Shown here: positions 16,610 to 24,982 of the stretch, one piece after another
Position numbering within the stretch: position 1 is the first letter of the stretch
Layout: every line of letters starts with the position of its first letter
DNA from: an uncultured Lachnospiraceae bacterium
GTDB lineage: Bacteria; Bacillota; Clostridia; Lachnospirales; Lachnospiraceae
Assembly: GCA_946616835.1 (NCBI GenBank)
Contig: CAMOJK010000002.1
Span: forward strand, 1 to 64,000
Length of the DNA: 64,000 bases
Reading direction: 5' to 3'
Notes under the pieces: model-generated
What the model saw: the letters and a program-made list of their open reading frames with translations, nothing else
Database searches by the model: none
Told to the model about the DNA's origin: nothing
Made by a program: the position numbers and the translations under genes

Positions 16610-18394
16610 ATGAAAAACAGGCTAAAACAGGTACTTACATTTCTGCTGGCAGGTACTTTTCTGTTTGCCGCATCATGCACCGGACAGGGTGATACCGGAA
16701 GTGTGTCAGAGAATACGGAAAGTACGGAACCTGCGGCAATGGGGGAGACAGGACAGGAGACGCCGGATAATAATGCCGCTACGGATTCACCTGCTGCAAA
16801 TACTCCCGCAGCTGCCGGTTCCGGTGACATCGTAATACTCTATACGAGTGATGTGCACTGTGCTATAGACAGTGGTTTCGGATATGCAGGTCTGTACCAG
16901 TTACGGGAAACGCTTGAACTTAACGGTGATCATACCATTCTTGTGGATAACGGCGATGCAGTCCAGGGAGCATCTGTCGGAACTCTCACCCGTGGCGGTG
17001 CGATAATAGATCTTATGAACGAGGTCGGCTACGATATAGCCATACCGGGTAATCATGAGTTTGATTATGGGATGGACCGTTTCTTAGAGCTTACGGAGAT
17101 GGCAGACTTTCCTTATATAAGCTGCAATTTTAATAAGGAAGGGGAGCTTGTTTTCGATCCGTATATCATAAAAGAAGTTAATGGAGTAAAGATAGGTTTT
17201 GTGGGGGTTACCACACCTTACACGCTTACTACATCTACTCCAAAATATTTCCAGAATGAAGAAGGTGAATACATATACGGATTCCAGCAGGATGAAACGG
17301 GAGAGCAGGTATATAACGCTGTGCAGTCGGCTGTTGATGCCGTGAAAGCCGAAGGTGCTGACTATGTGGTTGTTATGGGACATCTGGGAGATGAACTGAT
17401 ATACAGACCTTACACATACAAGGATGTTATAGAAAATACCGAAGATTTTGACGTGCTTATTGACGGACACAGTCATGACAAAGAGCAGGTGGAAATGAAG
17501 AATAAAGCCGGGAATACCGTTGTGCGGTCTGCCTGCGGTACCAAGCTTGAGGGTATAGGATATGTCAGGATCTCAGCAGAAGACGGATCACTGTCTACAG
17601 GTTTGTATACCTGGGAAAATGAAACTTCCCTTCCGGAACTGATGCGGATTGAAAATCCCGTAAGTGCAAGGGTTGAAGAAAAAAAGGCAGAATTGGCCGA
17701 CCTGTTAAATGAGGTGGTAGCAAGCACTTCTGTTGATCTTGTAATAAATGATCCGGAGGCGGTTGGTAATGAAGAGGGACGTGTAAGGATAATACGCCGA
17801 CAGGAGACGAATTTAGGTGATCTCTGTGCCGATGCATATAGGGAACAGACAGGAGCAGACATCTCGCTGATAAATGCAGGCGGCATCAGGGATGATATTA
17901 TGGCGGGAGACATTACATACAGTGATATTATAAGCATTCATCCTTATGGAAATATGATCTGTGTCGTTGATGCTACGGGGCAGCAGATAATAGATGCTCT
18001 TGAATGGGGCGCAAGATCCCTGCCGGATGAGAACGGTGCATTTCTGCAGGTTTCCGGTCTGTCCTATGAGATAGATATGAGCGTGGAAAGCAGCTGCACC
18101 TGCGATGCGGATGGAATGTTTACCGGTGTGGAGGGACCGTACCGTGTAAAAAATGTAATGGTGGGAGGTGAGCCTATCGATCCGGACAGGACATATATGG
18201 TTGCATCCCACAGCTATCTGCTTAAGGAAAACGGAGACGGCTATACGATGTTTGATGACGCACCGATGATCCTTGACGAGGTGATCCTGGACAACCAGGT
18301 GCTCATCAACTACATCACCCGTGCAATGGACGGAGTGGTGGGCGAGCAATATGCAGATCCTTACGGAGAGGGCAGGATAGTGATACTGGAGTAG
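16610..18394 (+). CDS. UshA-type 5'-nucleotidase / cyclic-nucleotide phosphodiesterase lipoprotein
   Basis: A 594-residue exported enzyme that removes phosphate from nucleotides outside the cell. A lipoprotein signal (FLFAASC, Cys about 23) and a Thr/Ala/Pro-rich linker precede the metallophosphoesterase domain with YTSDVHCAID, DNGDAVQGASVG, PGNHEFDYG, GHLGDE and DGHSHDKEQ, the full set of metal ligands. The C-terminal 5'-nucleotidase domain contains TNLGDLCADAYR and LINAGGIRDDI, followed by substrate-binding motifs around DENGAFLQVSG. AAGGAG precedes the ATG. It likely serves phosphate or nucleoside scavenging. Confidence 0.9.
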   Translation: MKNRLKQVLTFLLAGTFLFAASCTGQGDTGSVSENTESTEPAAMGETGQETPDNNAATDSPAANTPAAAGSGDIVILYTSDVHCAIDSGFGYAGLYQLRETLELNGDHTILVDNGDAVQGASVGTLTRGGAIIDLMNEVGYDIAIPGNHEFDYGMDRFLELTEMADFPYISCNFNKEGELVFDPYIIKEVNGVKIGFVGVTTPYTLTTSTPKYFQNEEGEYIYGFQQDETGEQVYNAVQSAVDAVKAEGADYVVVMGHLGDELIYRPYTYKDVIENTEDFDVLIDGHSHDKEQVEMKNKAGNTVVRSACGTKLEGIGYVRISAEDGSLSTGLYTWENETSLPELMRIENPVSARVEEKKAELADLLNEVVASTSVDLVINDPEAVGNEEGRVRIIRRQETNLGDLCADAYREQTGADISLINAGGIRDDIMAGDITYSDIISIHPYGNMICVVDATGQQIIDALEWGARSLPDENGAFLQVSGLSYEIDMSVESSCTCDADGMFTGVEGPYRVKNVMVGGEPIDPDRTYMVASHSYLLKENGDGYTMFDDAPMILDEVILDNQVLINYITRAMDGVVGEQYADPYGEGRIVILE

Positions 18395-18530
18395 TTGCAA
18401 CATTTTAGTCCATTTGTTATCATCTTGTTGCTGTTAAGTATATTCTAAGCATTGCATTATCTTTGGGCAAAACCGAATTGAGTGCAGGTGCGGATAAAAT
18501 AAAGATTCTGTCATATCAGAAGGAGGAAAT

Positions 18531-20165
18531 ATGAAGCGTAACAAACCCTATCCTTATTATGACAATCCGTTAAATACGGATTTCAAGTATATGATAAACA
18601 AGCGTGCGGAGGAAGAGCCGGATGTAGTTGCCATTGCCTACTGTGAAGGTAAAAATATGGTGGAGATAACTCCCGCAAAGTACAAGGCAGACATTGAGGG
18701 ACTTGGCACATACCTGTATGCACAGGGCTTCCATGATGTGAGCATTGCCATAATGGGTGAGAATTCCTATGGCTGGGTGACCGCATTTTTAGCTGTGGCC
18801 AATGGAGGTAATGTATCCGTATGTCTGGACAAGGAACTGCCGGCAGAGAAAAAGCTTCAGCTTCTTACCCAGGCGGAGTGTAAGGCCGCTTTTATCTCGG
18901 ATAAGTTCATATCCGGCTTTGAAGGTGTTCAGGATGATGAAAATGGCAAGAGTCTTACCCTTGAAAACGGGGAAAAGATGACCATTTATCCCATGTCACA
19001 GATTCCTTCCATGATCGAAAAAGGATCTGCCATGATAGACGGAGGTGATTTAAGCTTCGTGGATTATAAGATCGATCCAGACAAGCTGGCTACCATCTTT
19101 TTCACCTCCGGAACCACCGGTCAGAGTAAGGGCGTAATGCTCAGCCAGAAGAACATGGTATTTGATATAGACGCAGCCTGCAAGAACTTTGTACTTACGG
19201 GACCCTCCATTTCGGCGCTCCCGTACCATCATGCATTCGGTCTGCTGACATCGTTTTTCGCAGTATACAACTACAGATACAAGGTATTTATAAACGGCAA
19301 TTTAAGGAATGTTTCCAGGGACATTAAAAACGAAAAGCCCCAGACACTTATTCTGGTGCCGCTTTTTGTGGAAACTTTTTACAAAATGATCCGCAGCAAC
19401 ATCAAGAAGCAGAATAAGGAAAAGACAGTTGCGGCAGCAGAGAAGCTCAGCAATGCATTGCTGGCTGTCGGAATAGATGTCAGGAAGAAGCTTTTTAAGG
19501 AAATCCATGAGGCTCTCGGAGGCAATCTTGAGTATATAATTGCCGGCGGTGCATATATGGATGATAAGTATGTTAAGGCCTTCCATACATGGGGCATAGA
19601 GATCCTGGTAGGTTACGGCATAACGGAGTGTTCACCGGTGCTTTCGGTAAACCGTAATCTTTATGTGCGTCAGAACAGCGTAGGTACTGCGCTTCCCGGA
19701 TGCGAGGTAAAGATCTCACCTGATGGAGAGATCATGACCCGGGGGGATCAGGTTATGCTTGGATATTATAAGAACGAAGAGGCTACCGCCGAGGTTATGA
19801 AGGATGGCTGGTTCTACACCGGAGACCTGGGAACAATCGATGATGACGGTTTCATATTTATTACCGGCAGGAAGAAGAATCTCATAATCTTAAGCAACGG
19901 CGAGAATGTATCACCTGAGGAGATAGAGGAGCAGTTCCTTAAGGATGATGCCGTGGAGGAGATCATTGTTTCCGGGGAAAAGGGTATGCTTGTTGCGGAG
20001 ATATATCCGAATGAAGAGCACAGGGGCGACCAGAAATATTTTGACGATATGATGGATAAGTGGAACAAGCCCCAGCCCCAGTTCAAAAAGATTCGCAAGA
20101 TTACTTTAAGGGATACGGAATTTGAGAAAAATTCCACCAAGAAGATAATCAGATACAAAAAATAA
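18531..20165 (+). CDS. AMP-dependent acyl ligase (adenylation enzyme)
   Basis: A 544-residue ANL superfamily enzyme that activates a carboxylic acid as an acyl-AMP. Core motifs are TIFFTSGTTGQSKGVMLS (P-loop, about residues 188-205), GYGITECSP (about 361-369), TGDLG and the hinge ITGRKKNLIILSNGENVSP, with the catalytic Lys near the C-terminus (STKKIIRYKK). The layout is closest to long-chain fatty-acid ligases. A stand-alone acyl carrier protein lies 228 bases downstream, suggesting that the acyl group may be loaded onto that carrier rather than CoA. AGAAGGAGG precedes the ATG. The substrate is not known. Confidence 0.85.
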   Translation: MKRNKPYPYYDNPLNTDFKYMINKRAEEEPDVVAIAYCEGKNMVEITPAKYKADIEGLGTYLYAQGFHDVSIAIMGENSYGWVTAFLAVANGGNVSVCLDKELPAEKKLQLLTQAECKAAFISDKFISGFEGVQDDENGKSLTLENGEKMTIYPMSQIPSMIEKGSAMIDGGDLSFVDYKIDPDKLATIFFTSGTTGQSKGVMLSQKNMVFDIDAACKNFVLTGPSISALPYHHAFGLLTSFFAVYNYRYKVFINGNLRNVSRDIKNEKPQTLILVPLFVETFYKMIRSNIKKQNKEKTVAAAEKLSNALLAVGIDVRKKLFKEIHEALGGNLEYIIAGGAYMDDKYVKAFHTWGIEILVGYGITECSPVLSVNRNLYVRQNSVGTALPGCEVKISPDGEIMTRGDQVMLGYYKNEEATAEVMKDGWFYTGDLGTIDDDGFIFITGRKKNLIILSNGENVSPEEIEEQFLKDDAVEEIIVSGEKGMLVAEIYPNEEHRGDQKYFDDMMDKWNKPQPQFKKIRKITLRDTEFEKNSTKKIIRYKK

Positions 20166-20248
20166 TAAAATAACTGAAAATAATACAAAAAAGAGTAAAT
20201 TACATATAGCATATATATGGAATGTAGTTTATAATGACCACAACGAAG

Positions 20249-20341
20249 GGGTGATGTAACTGTCAGGAACCTGTCGGTTCTTCTTGTTACGGCAGCCCGC
20301 AATTGAAGATCTGCTTTGCAAACATCGGGCTGTCATCGCCC
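20249..20341 (+). ncRNA. three-way-junction leader RNA upstream of the ACP gene
   Basis: GGGTGATG (20249-20256) pairs with CATCGCCC (20334-20341) to close a junction. One branch is formed by TAAC/GTTA and AGGAACC-TGTC-GGTTCTT (20265-20282). The other is CAGCCCG (20293-20299) with CGGGCTG (20326-20332), with a further GCAA/TTGC inside. It ends about 50 bases before the ACP start codon. The shape is that of a small riboswitch or cis-regulatory RNA, but I do not recognise a known class. Confidence 0.5.
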
Positions 20342-20393
20342 TGAAGATTGTTTTATAACAAAAGATTATTGTAAAAGAGAGAGGAGACAAAAT

Positions 20394-20627
20394 ATGTTTC
20401 AGAAGATTACAGAGATCTTATCAGAGCTTACGGAGTGTTCAGTTCCACCCGAAGAGATTACAAGGGATACAAAGCTTGTGGCTGACCTTGACTTAAGCTC
20501 ATTCGATGTTGTTAACGCTATAGTTATGTTTGAGGATGAGTTCAATATCGAGATACCGGATGACAAGATCGCAGATCTGGAAACAGTAGGTGATGTAGAG
20601 GATTTCCTGGAAGAGCTTAAGAGATAA
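20394..20627 (+). CDS. acyl carrier protein
   Basis: A 77-residue acidic four-helix carrier. The phosphopantetheine attachment site is the Ser in ADLDLSSFDVVNAIVMFED (about residues 30-48), and the domain ends DLETVGDVEDFLEEL as in typical ACPs. It carries acyl groups as thioesters on a 4'-phosphopantetheine arm. LSSFD replaces the more usual DSL, a variation seen in specialised ACPs. The neighbouring ligase at 18531 is the likely loader. GAGGAG precedes ATG 20394, and a structured leader lies before it. The frame could be extended upstream, but without a start signal. Confidence 0.9.
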   Translation: MFQKITEILSELTECSVPPEEITRDTKLVADLDLSSFDVVNAIVMFEDEFNIEIPDDKIADLETVGDVEDFLEELKR

Positions 20628-20656
20628 AGATAGTAGCATTCGGAGTCTGAAATTGG

Positions 20657-20684
20657 AAAGCGTGGCGGAAGCTGCGCTTTTTTT
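20657..20684 (+). terminator. rho-independent terminator after the ACP gene
   Basis: AAAGCG (20657-20662) pairs with CGCTTT (20675-20680) with a further short GGC/GCT stem around GGAA inside. A run of seven Ts ends the hairpin. Confidence 0.75.
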
Positions 20685-20705
20685 GTGGGAACTTTCGTTT
20701 ACTAT

Positions 20706-20731
20706 AGTGGAATATAACAAGCGGGAAGTTT
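20706..20731 (+). repeat. solitary right end of the structured repeat element
   Basis: This stretch matches the right end of the element at 41058-41083 at about 22 of 26 positions; both contain GTGG(T/A)ATA(C/T)AACAAG(T/C)GGGAAGTTT. No left end or central part is present nearby, so it looks like a remnant. A related GTGGGAACTTT lies just before it at 20685. Confidence 0.5.
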
Positions 20732-20762
20732 CAGTAAGCTATTTTTTTGAAATACGGTAGTA

Positions 20763-20771
20763 TGTTATAAT
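20763..20771 (+). promoter_or_regulatory. extended -10 promoter TGTTATAAT
   Basis: TGTTATAAT matches a TGn-extended -10 element. It would drive the methyltransferase gene at 20927 with a leader of about 150 nt. Confidence 0.5.
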
Positions 20772-20926
20772 ATACAGACTTATGGGTTATGACTGCCTGT
20801 GCTGATACTTGTTATACTGATAAGCGGATTGATATAAGTGTTGCCCGGCAGATGATTCTGTATATAAAATATATCTGTGTCGGATTGTAAGCAGTAAGGG
20901 GAGCAAAAAGGGGAGGAAAAGAAAAG

Positions 20927-21526
20927 ATGTTCTGGGATAAAGTATCACCTTTATATGATGTGTTTGAGACCGTGTACAACGGCAAGGTTTTCAATGGGAC
21001 AGGTAAAATAGTGGCGGCTATGATAGAGCCAACGGATGTGGTGCTTGAATGTGCCTGTGGTACGGGTGCTATCAGCAAGTTTATCGCACCGGTATGCAAG
21101 AAGCTCCTGGCTACGGATTATTCCGCAGGTATGCTTAAGCAGGCAGCAAGGAAATGCCGCAAGTATCCCAATGTCCTGATCCGAAAAGCTGACATTACGG
21201 ATATTAAATGCAGGGATGACAGGTTTGACAAAGTCGTGGCCGGCAATGTGATCCACCTCCTTCCGGAGCCGGAAAAAGCCCTGCAGGAGCTGGAGCGTGT
21301 GGTAAAGCCCGGCGGACTGATCATCATTCCCACCTATATCAATATGTCTAAAGGAACGGGCAGAGCTGCCGTAAAGTTCCTTGAAAAGCTGGGAGCAGAT
21401 TTTAAAAAGCAGTTCGACATGGAAGCCTATGAGCAGTTTTTTAAGGATATGGGCTACGAGGATGTGGAATATACGGTTGTGGAAGGACGTATGCCCTGCG
21501 CCATAGCGGTCATAAGGAAAAAATAA
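20927..21526 (+). CDS. class I SAM-dependent methyltransferase
   Basis: A 199-residue methyltransferase of the UbiE/COQ5-like type. The SAM-binding motif I is VVLECACGTGAIS (about residues 38-50), followed by LATDYSAGML (acidic loop), KADITDI, and the post-motif LERVVKPGGLIIIP. It transfers methyl groups to an unknown small molecule. GGGGAGG precedes ATG 20927. It follows the ligase/ACP genes but has its own promoter and a terminator in between, so a shared pathway is only a guess. Confidence 0.85.
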   Translation: MFWDKVSPLYDVFETVYNGKVFNGTGKIVAAMIEPTDVVLECACGTGAISKFIAPVCKKLLATDYSAGMLKQAARKCRKYPNVLIRKADITDIKCRDDRFDKVVAGNVIHLLPEPEKALQELERVVKPGGLIIIPTYINMSKGTGRAAVKFLEKLGADFKKQFDMEAYEQFFKDMGYEDVEYTVVEGRMPCAIAVIRKK

Positions 21527-21536
21527 GGAAAAATAA

Positions 21537-21688
21537 CGCAATAGAGACATACTTTCCATAATCAACGATATACTTGATTTCTCAAAGATAGAAGCCGGCA
21601 AGATGATTATCTTACCAAACCTATCGTAAGCAGCGACCTGAGGGAGAAGCTCAGGGTATTCCTGCCTGCGGAAAAGATAAAAAACTAA
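21537..21688 (+). pseudogene. remnant of a hybrid histidine kinase
   Basis: Two short fragments in different frames are joined. The first (21537-21603) reads RNRDILSIINDILDFSKIEA, the classic dimerisation helix after the phosphorylated His of a HisKA domain. The second (21602-21688) reads DDYLTKPIVSSDLREKLRVF and then a stop, the C-terminal end of a receiver domain including the conserved Lys-Pro. Everything between (most of HisKA, the ATPase domain and most of the receiver) is deleted. It is a decayed sensor kinase/response regulator. Confidence 0.8.
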
Positions 21689-21836
21689 ATTGTTTTAATA
21701 ACAGTACTGATATGATAAAATCAAAAATGGGGGTTCTCATTGTGAGAATGTTGCGTTGTTACATAAGTAAGGCAGAATAAAGATGAGACTGTAAACAACA
21801 ATTTTTGAAATAACAAAGGAATTGGTGTAATTCAAG

Positions 21837-21893
21837 GTGCCGCCGGTTTCCGTGAGGGACATATGATCCTGTCCCAAGCAGAAATGGTGGCAC
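21837..21893 (+). other. nested hairpin in the leader of the GGDEF-EAL gene
   Basis: GTGCCGCC (21837-21844) pairs with GGTGGCAC (21886-21893) with one G-T pair, enclosing GGGACA (21856-21861) paired with TGTCCC (21870-21875). Conserved-looking unpaired purine stretches flank the inner stem. It lies 130 bases before the start codon. I do not recognise a known riboswitch, including the c-di-GMP classes. Confidence 0.4.
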
Positions 21894-22024
21894 TTTAAAG
21901 CTAAAATACAGTTTTAGTAAAATACATGTAACGGTTGGGGAATCCTGAGAGCCCGAACCGCTGCAGAACGGCTGTGAGGTGGGGATTGCCGGTGGATTCG
22001 AGTAAAGACACAGGGAGTTTTATA

Positions 22025-24334
22025 ATGAAAAGAAGCCGCCTGCTACTGGCGGTTTTAACGCTGGCAGCTTATGTCGGTTATGCCGTTGCGACTTTTTTGG
22101 AGAATGATTTCTGGATAGAACTGTTTTCTCCGGCCACGACTATTCTCTGTGTGATAGTTATCATATCCTGCCTGAAGGATATGGGAAATTATAAGCTTCC
22201 GACCATATTTCTTGCATGCGGCATAGGAATCTGGGCAGCGGGAGATGTGCTCCTGTTCGTAAATGATATTTGTCTGCATATGGAGGACCCCTACACTACC
22301 CTGGTAAGGACCATCTATCTTCTTCCTAATTATCTGTATGGAGCGTCCATTGTTATATATTTATACTTAAAACTTAATAGGAGAGACCTGTTTGTCACTG
22401 CTGCTAACACTTTTCTTATAACTGTGGTTGGTTTTTCAGTTATTGCCAAGATGATTCAGGCATCGAACAATCTTCCCGAAAATGATCCGGCACTGATAAG
22501 GGCTTATGCTTATTTCTTTGTAAACATCATTATTGTTGTGGTGGGTATCCATGTCATTTTTTCACTCCGACCGGGTAATCTGTTAAGGGGTACCAATCTG
22601 ATCCCGGTTTCCATTCTTGGATATATATTGATCGATTTCCATTATTCCTATATCGAGGCTATCGGTGATGATCCCGAAAATATATATATGGACCTTCTGT
22701 ATGTGCTGTTTATGGTGGGACTGGCCTGGGGGACACTGTCACAGGCTCAGAATAAGTATGTATTTGTTCTTAAGGAAAACGGTGAAGAGGGCAGACGTAT
22801 GATATATGTACGTCTCATCATTCCCATTCTTATAGTGGTGGCGCTCGTAATGCGGCTGACGGGTGTATTCTCACAGACGGAGTTTTCCTACATCCTTATC
22901 GCTTTGCTGGCGTATTTTATCATGTATGCCCTGCTCCAGAACAGCGGGCTTAATGAGAAGCTTCTGAAACAGCAGCAGGAGATCAACACATCTCTTGAGG
23001 CACAGGTAGAGGAAAAGACACAGGATCTTAAGAGGGTAAACCGTGATCTCGAATACCTGTCATCAACGGATCTGCTCACGGGACTTTTCAACAGAAGGCA
23101 TGGATTAAAAGTACTGGACAATCTGATCTATGATGCTGAAAAATATCAGTCCAAATTTGCTGTGTTCGGGGTGGATCTAAACCACTTTAAACCCGTGAAC
23201 GATACCTATGGTCATGAGATGGGAGACCGTGTGCTGGAAGAATTCGGAAAGAGGATGCGTGAGCTCCCGGCCCGGTACACATGCATAAGGAACGGCGGTG
23301 ACGAGTTTGTCATTTTCTTTTCACACATAAACAATATGGATGAGGTTAAAGTAGCGGCGAAGGAACTGCAGGGAGTTTTCAACAGGCCGCTGCTTCTGGA
23401 CAGCTTTATATTCAGTCTGTCTGCCAGCATAGGAATTGCAATTTATCCGGAGGATTCCACTGATGCTGAGGACCTGCTCCAGTATGCGGATGCTGCGATG
23501 TACATGGTGAAGCGCAGCAAGAACAGGGACGATTTCCGTTTCTTTGACAACGGAATGGTCACGGATGTGGAAAGACGTCGCAAGATAGAAAAGCAGCTTA
23601 AACAGACAGAGATGGAGGATGATTTTCTTATTTATTACCAGCCTCAGTTTGATACGACAGACGGAAGTATCGTGGGCGTGGAGGTCTTTCCCCGCCTGCG
23701 GGTAAAAGGTTTTGAGGACTGCACACCGGGAGAACTTATTCCCATTGCTGAAGAAAGCGGAATGATGAGCAAGCTGGGAATGTGGACCGCTAATAAATCG
23801 CTGGAACAGGTTGATGCCTGGAACAGAAAATATGGGCTTAATCTGAGCACCACTATAAACCTTGCACCGCTGCAGCTGCTGGACGTTGATTTTATCGAAA
23901 GCCTTGAAAAGACAATCGACCGTCTGGAGATAAATCATTCCGACCTGATACTTGATGTCAGCAATGATGTAATGATGGGAGCAGCGGAATCTGCCAAGGA
24001 AACACTGCGCGCATTTCATCAGTTTGGATATACGCTTTCCCTGAATGAATTCGGAGGGGGCGACATAAATATTTCTTATATCAGAGACTGCGGTTTTTCA
24101 ACCATCAAGCTTGCACGTACCCTTATCCCGCAGGGAATAACGGATCCCGGCCGAATGGAGATAATCCATGCTCTCCTTGCACTTGCTAAGGAGATGAAAA
24201 TAGAGATTGTTGCTGTGGGTATAGAGACGGAAGAACAGGTGGAGCTCATGCGGGATCTGGGCATCCGTGTCATGCAGGGATATTATTACAGTAAGCCTGT
24301 ATCCGCTGAGGAACTGGAAGAACGGTTGAAGTGA
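22025..24334 (+). CDS. membrane GGDEF-EAL protein: diguanylate cyclase with a degenerate EAL domain
   Basis: A 769-residue protein. About nine or ten membrane helices (residues 1-325) are followed by a short coiled coil (LLKQQQEINTSLEAQVEEK), a GGDEF domain and an EAL domain. The cyclase motif NGGDEF (Gly about 424) is intact and no RxxD inhibitory site is visible five residues before it. The EAL domain is degenerate: EVF replaces EAL, VSN replaces the EITES-type motif, NEFG replaces DDFG, and GIETEEQ replaces EGVET. I infer a c-di-GMP synthase whose EAL part senses or binds rather than cleaves. The start is ATG 22025 after GGGAG; a longer frame to 21935 lacks signals. Confidence 0.87.
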   Translation: MKRSRLLLAVLTLAAYVGYAVATFLENDFWIELFSPATTILCVIVIISCLKDMGNYKLPTIFLACGIGIWAAGDVLLFVNDICLHMEDPYTTLVRTIYLLPNYLYGASIVIYLYLKLNRRDLFVTAANTFLITVVGFSVIAKMIQASNNLPENDPALIRAYAYFFVNIIIVVVGIHVIFSLRPGNLLRGTNLIPVSILGYILIDFHYSYIEAIGDDPENIYMDLLYVLFMVGLAWGTLSQAQNKYVFVLKENGEEGRRMIYVRLIIPILIVVALVMRLTGVFSQTEFSYILIALLAYFIMYALLQNSGLNEKLLKQQQEINTSLEAQVEEKTQDLKRVNRDLEYLSSTDLLTGLFNRRHGLKVLDNLIYDAEKYQSKFAVFGVDLNHFKPVNDTYGHEMGDRVLEEFGKRMRELPARYTCIRNGGDEFVIFFSHINNMDEVKVAAKELQGVFNRPLLLDSFIFSLSASIGIAIYPEDSTDAEDLLQYADAAMYMVKRSKNRDDFRFFDNGMVTDVERRRKIEKQLKQTEMEDDFLIYYQPQFDTTDGSIVGVEVFPRLRVKGFEDCTPGELIPIAEESGMMSKLGMWTANKSLEQVDAWNRKYGLNLSTTINLAPLQLLDVDFIESLEKTIDRLEINHSDLILDVSNDVMMGAAESAKETLRAFHQFGYTLSLNEFGGGDINISYIRDCGFSTIKLARTLIPQGITDPGRMEIIHALLALAKEMKIEIVAVGIETEEQVELMRDLGIRVMQGYYYSKPVSAEELEERLK

Positions 24335-24336
24335 TA

Positions 24337-24454
24337 CATATCTCTGTTCCATGTTGACGATAGTTCCTATGCGAGTGCCCAACTTGAATCCAACCGTTTC
24401 GCCTATATTGATCTCTTCATCTGTTAATTCACGGTTTGCATCCTGCGCTGTCAT
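24337..24454 (-). pseudogene. possible 5' fragment of a gene, truncated against the GGDEF-EAL gene
   Basis: On the minus strand an ATG at 24454, preceded by ACACAGGGAC, opens a frame whose first 38 residues (MTAQDANRELTDEEINIGET, then VGFKLGTRIGTIVN) read like genuine protein. The frame then runs antisense into the EAL domain. I do not recognise the family. It may be the stump of a gene lost at this junction, or chance. Confidence 0.3.
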
Positions 24455-24514
24455 GTCCCTGTGTATTTTTTGTTTAAGTGGAAAAAACAGTCCAAACAAC
24501 AGTTATCAGATAGC

Positions 24515-24540
24515 CGTAATCGGAAAAACTTCCGGTTACG
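24515..24540. other. hairpin CGTAATCGGAA-AAAC-TTCCGGTTACG
   Basis: Eleven base pairs with one G-T pair close a four-base loop. There is no T run on either side, so it is not a standard terminator, though it may end the GGDEF-EAL transcript or protect its 3' end. Confidence 0.45.
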
Positions 24541-24571
24541 CAAAATTTAAGAAATAATTAAGGAATACCCC

Positions 24572-24602
24572 TTGACACACAATACTATGCATCGTATAGT
24601 AT
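24572..24602 (+). promoter_or_regulatory. consensus promoter with overlapping PadR-type operator
   Basis: TTGACA (24572-24577), a 17-base spacer and TATAGT (24595-24600) form a strong sigma-A promoter. ATACTAT (24582-24588) and ATAGTAT (24596-24602) form an inverted repeat with a 7-base centre covering the spacer and -10 element. Because the first gene of the operon encodes a PadR repressor, self-repression through this site is the natural reading. Confidence 0.75.
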
Positions 24603-24667
24603 AAGGCATAGAAGGATATATGACTTAAAACAGTATTGAAGCCATTTAAGCGGCAGAAAGGGAAAAT

Positions 24668-24982
24668 ATGGAAAACCAAATGAAGAGGGGGCTCCTGGAT
24701 GTATGTGTCCTGGCTGCCATCAGGGATGAGGACTCCTACGGTTACCGTATCGTAAAAGATTTAAGTCCTTATGTGGAAATTTCCGAGTCGACGCTGTATC
24801 CGATACTAAGGCGTCTGGAAAGCGGACAGATGCTTACGGTACGGACGGCAGAGCATAACGGGAGGCTCAGAAAATATTACCATATCACAGATTCCGGCAT
24901 TGAACGCCTTAAGCAGTTTGAGAGTGAGTGGAAGGAACTTATGCAGATTTACGAGTTTGTAACAAGGGGAGGAGAAAAATGA
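24668..24982 (+). CDS. PadR family transcriptional regulator
   Basis: A 104-residue winged-helix repressor. The PadR signature is clear: DVCVLAAIRDEDSYGYRIV (residues about 10-28), SESTLYPILRRLE (recognition helix) and the wing RLRKYYHITDSGIERL. It has the short C-terminal helix typical of subfamily 2. It starts after GCGGCAGAAAGGG and overlaps the next gene by ATGA, so it heads an operon with a HAAS-domain membrane protein and a DUF4097 protein. The inverted repeat in its promoter suggests autoregulation. PadR operons of this kind often respond to cell-envelope stress in Firmicutes, but the signal here is unknown. Confidence 0.93.
   Translation: MENQMKRGLLDVCVLAAIRDEDSYGYRIVKDLSPYVEISESTLYPILRRLESGQMLTVRTAEHNGRLRKYYHITDSGIERLKQFESEWKELMQIYEFVTRGGEK

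Noticed and set aside
17813..18403. 196-residue antisense frame inside the nucleotidase gene
   Set aside because: Shadow of a well-supported coding region, with no start signal.
18531..20627. Ligase plus ACP as a D-alanylation (dlt) operon
   Set aside because: The ligase resembles fatty-acid ligases rather than DltA, and no dltB or dltD is adjacent; the MBOAT/SGNH pair is 33 kb away.
23321..24019. 232-residue antisense frame inside the GGDEF-EAL gene
   Set aside because: It is fully contained in a strongly supported gene, and its composition is that of an antisense shadow.
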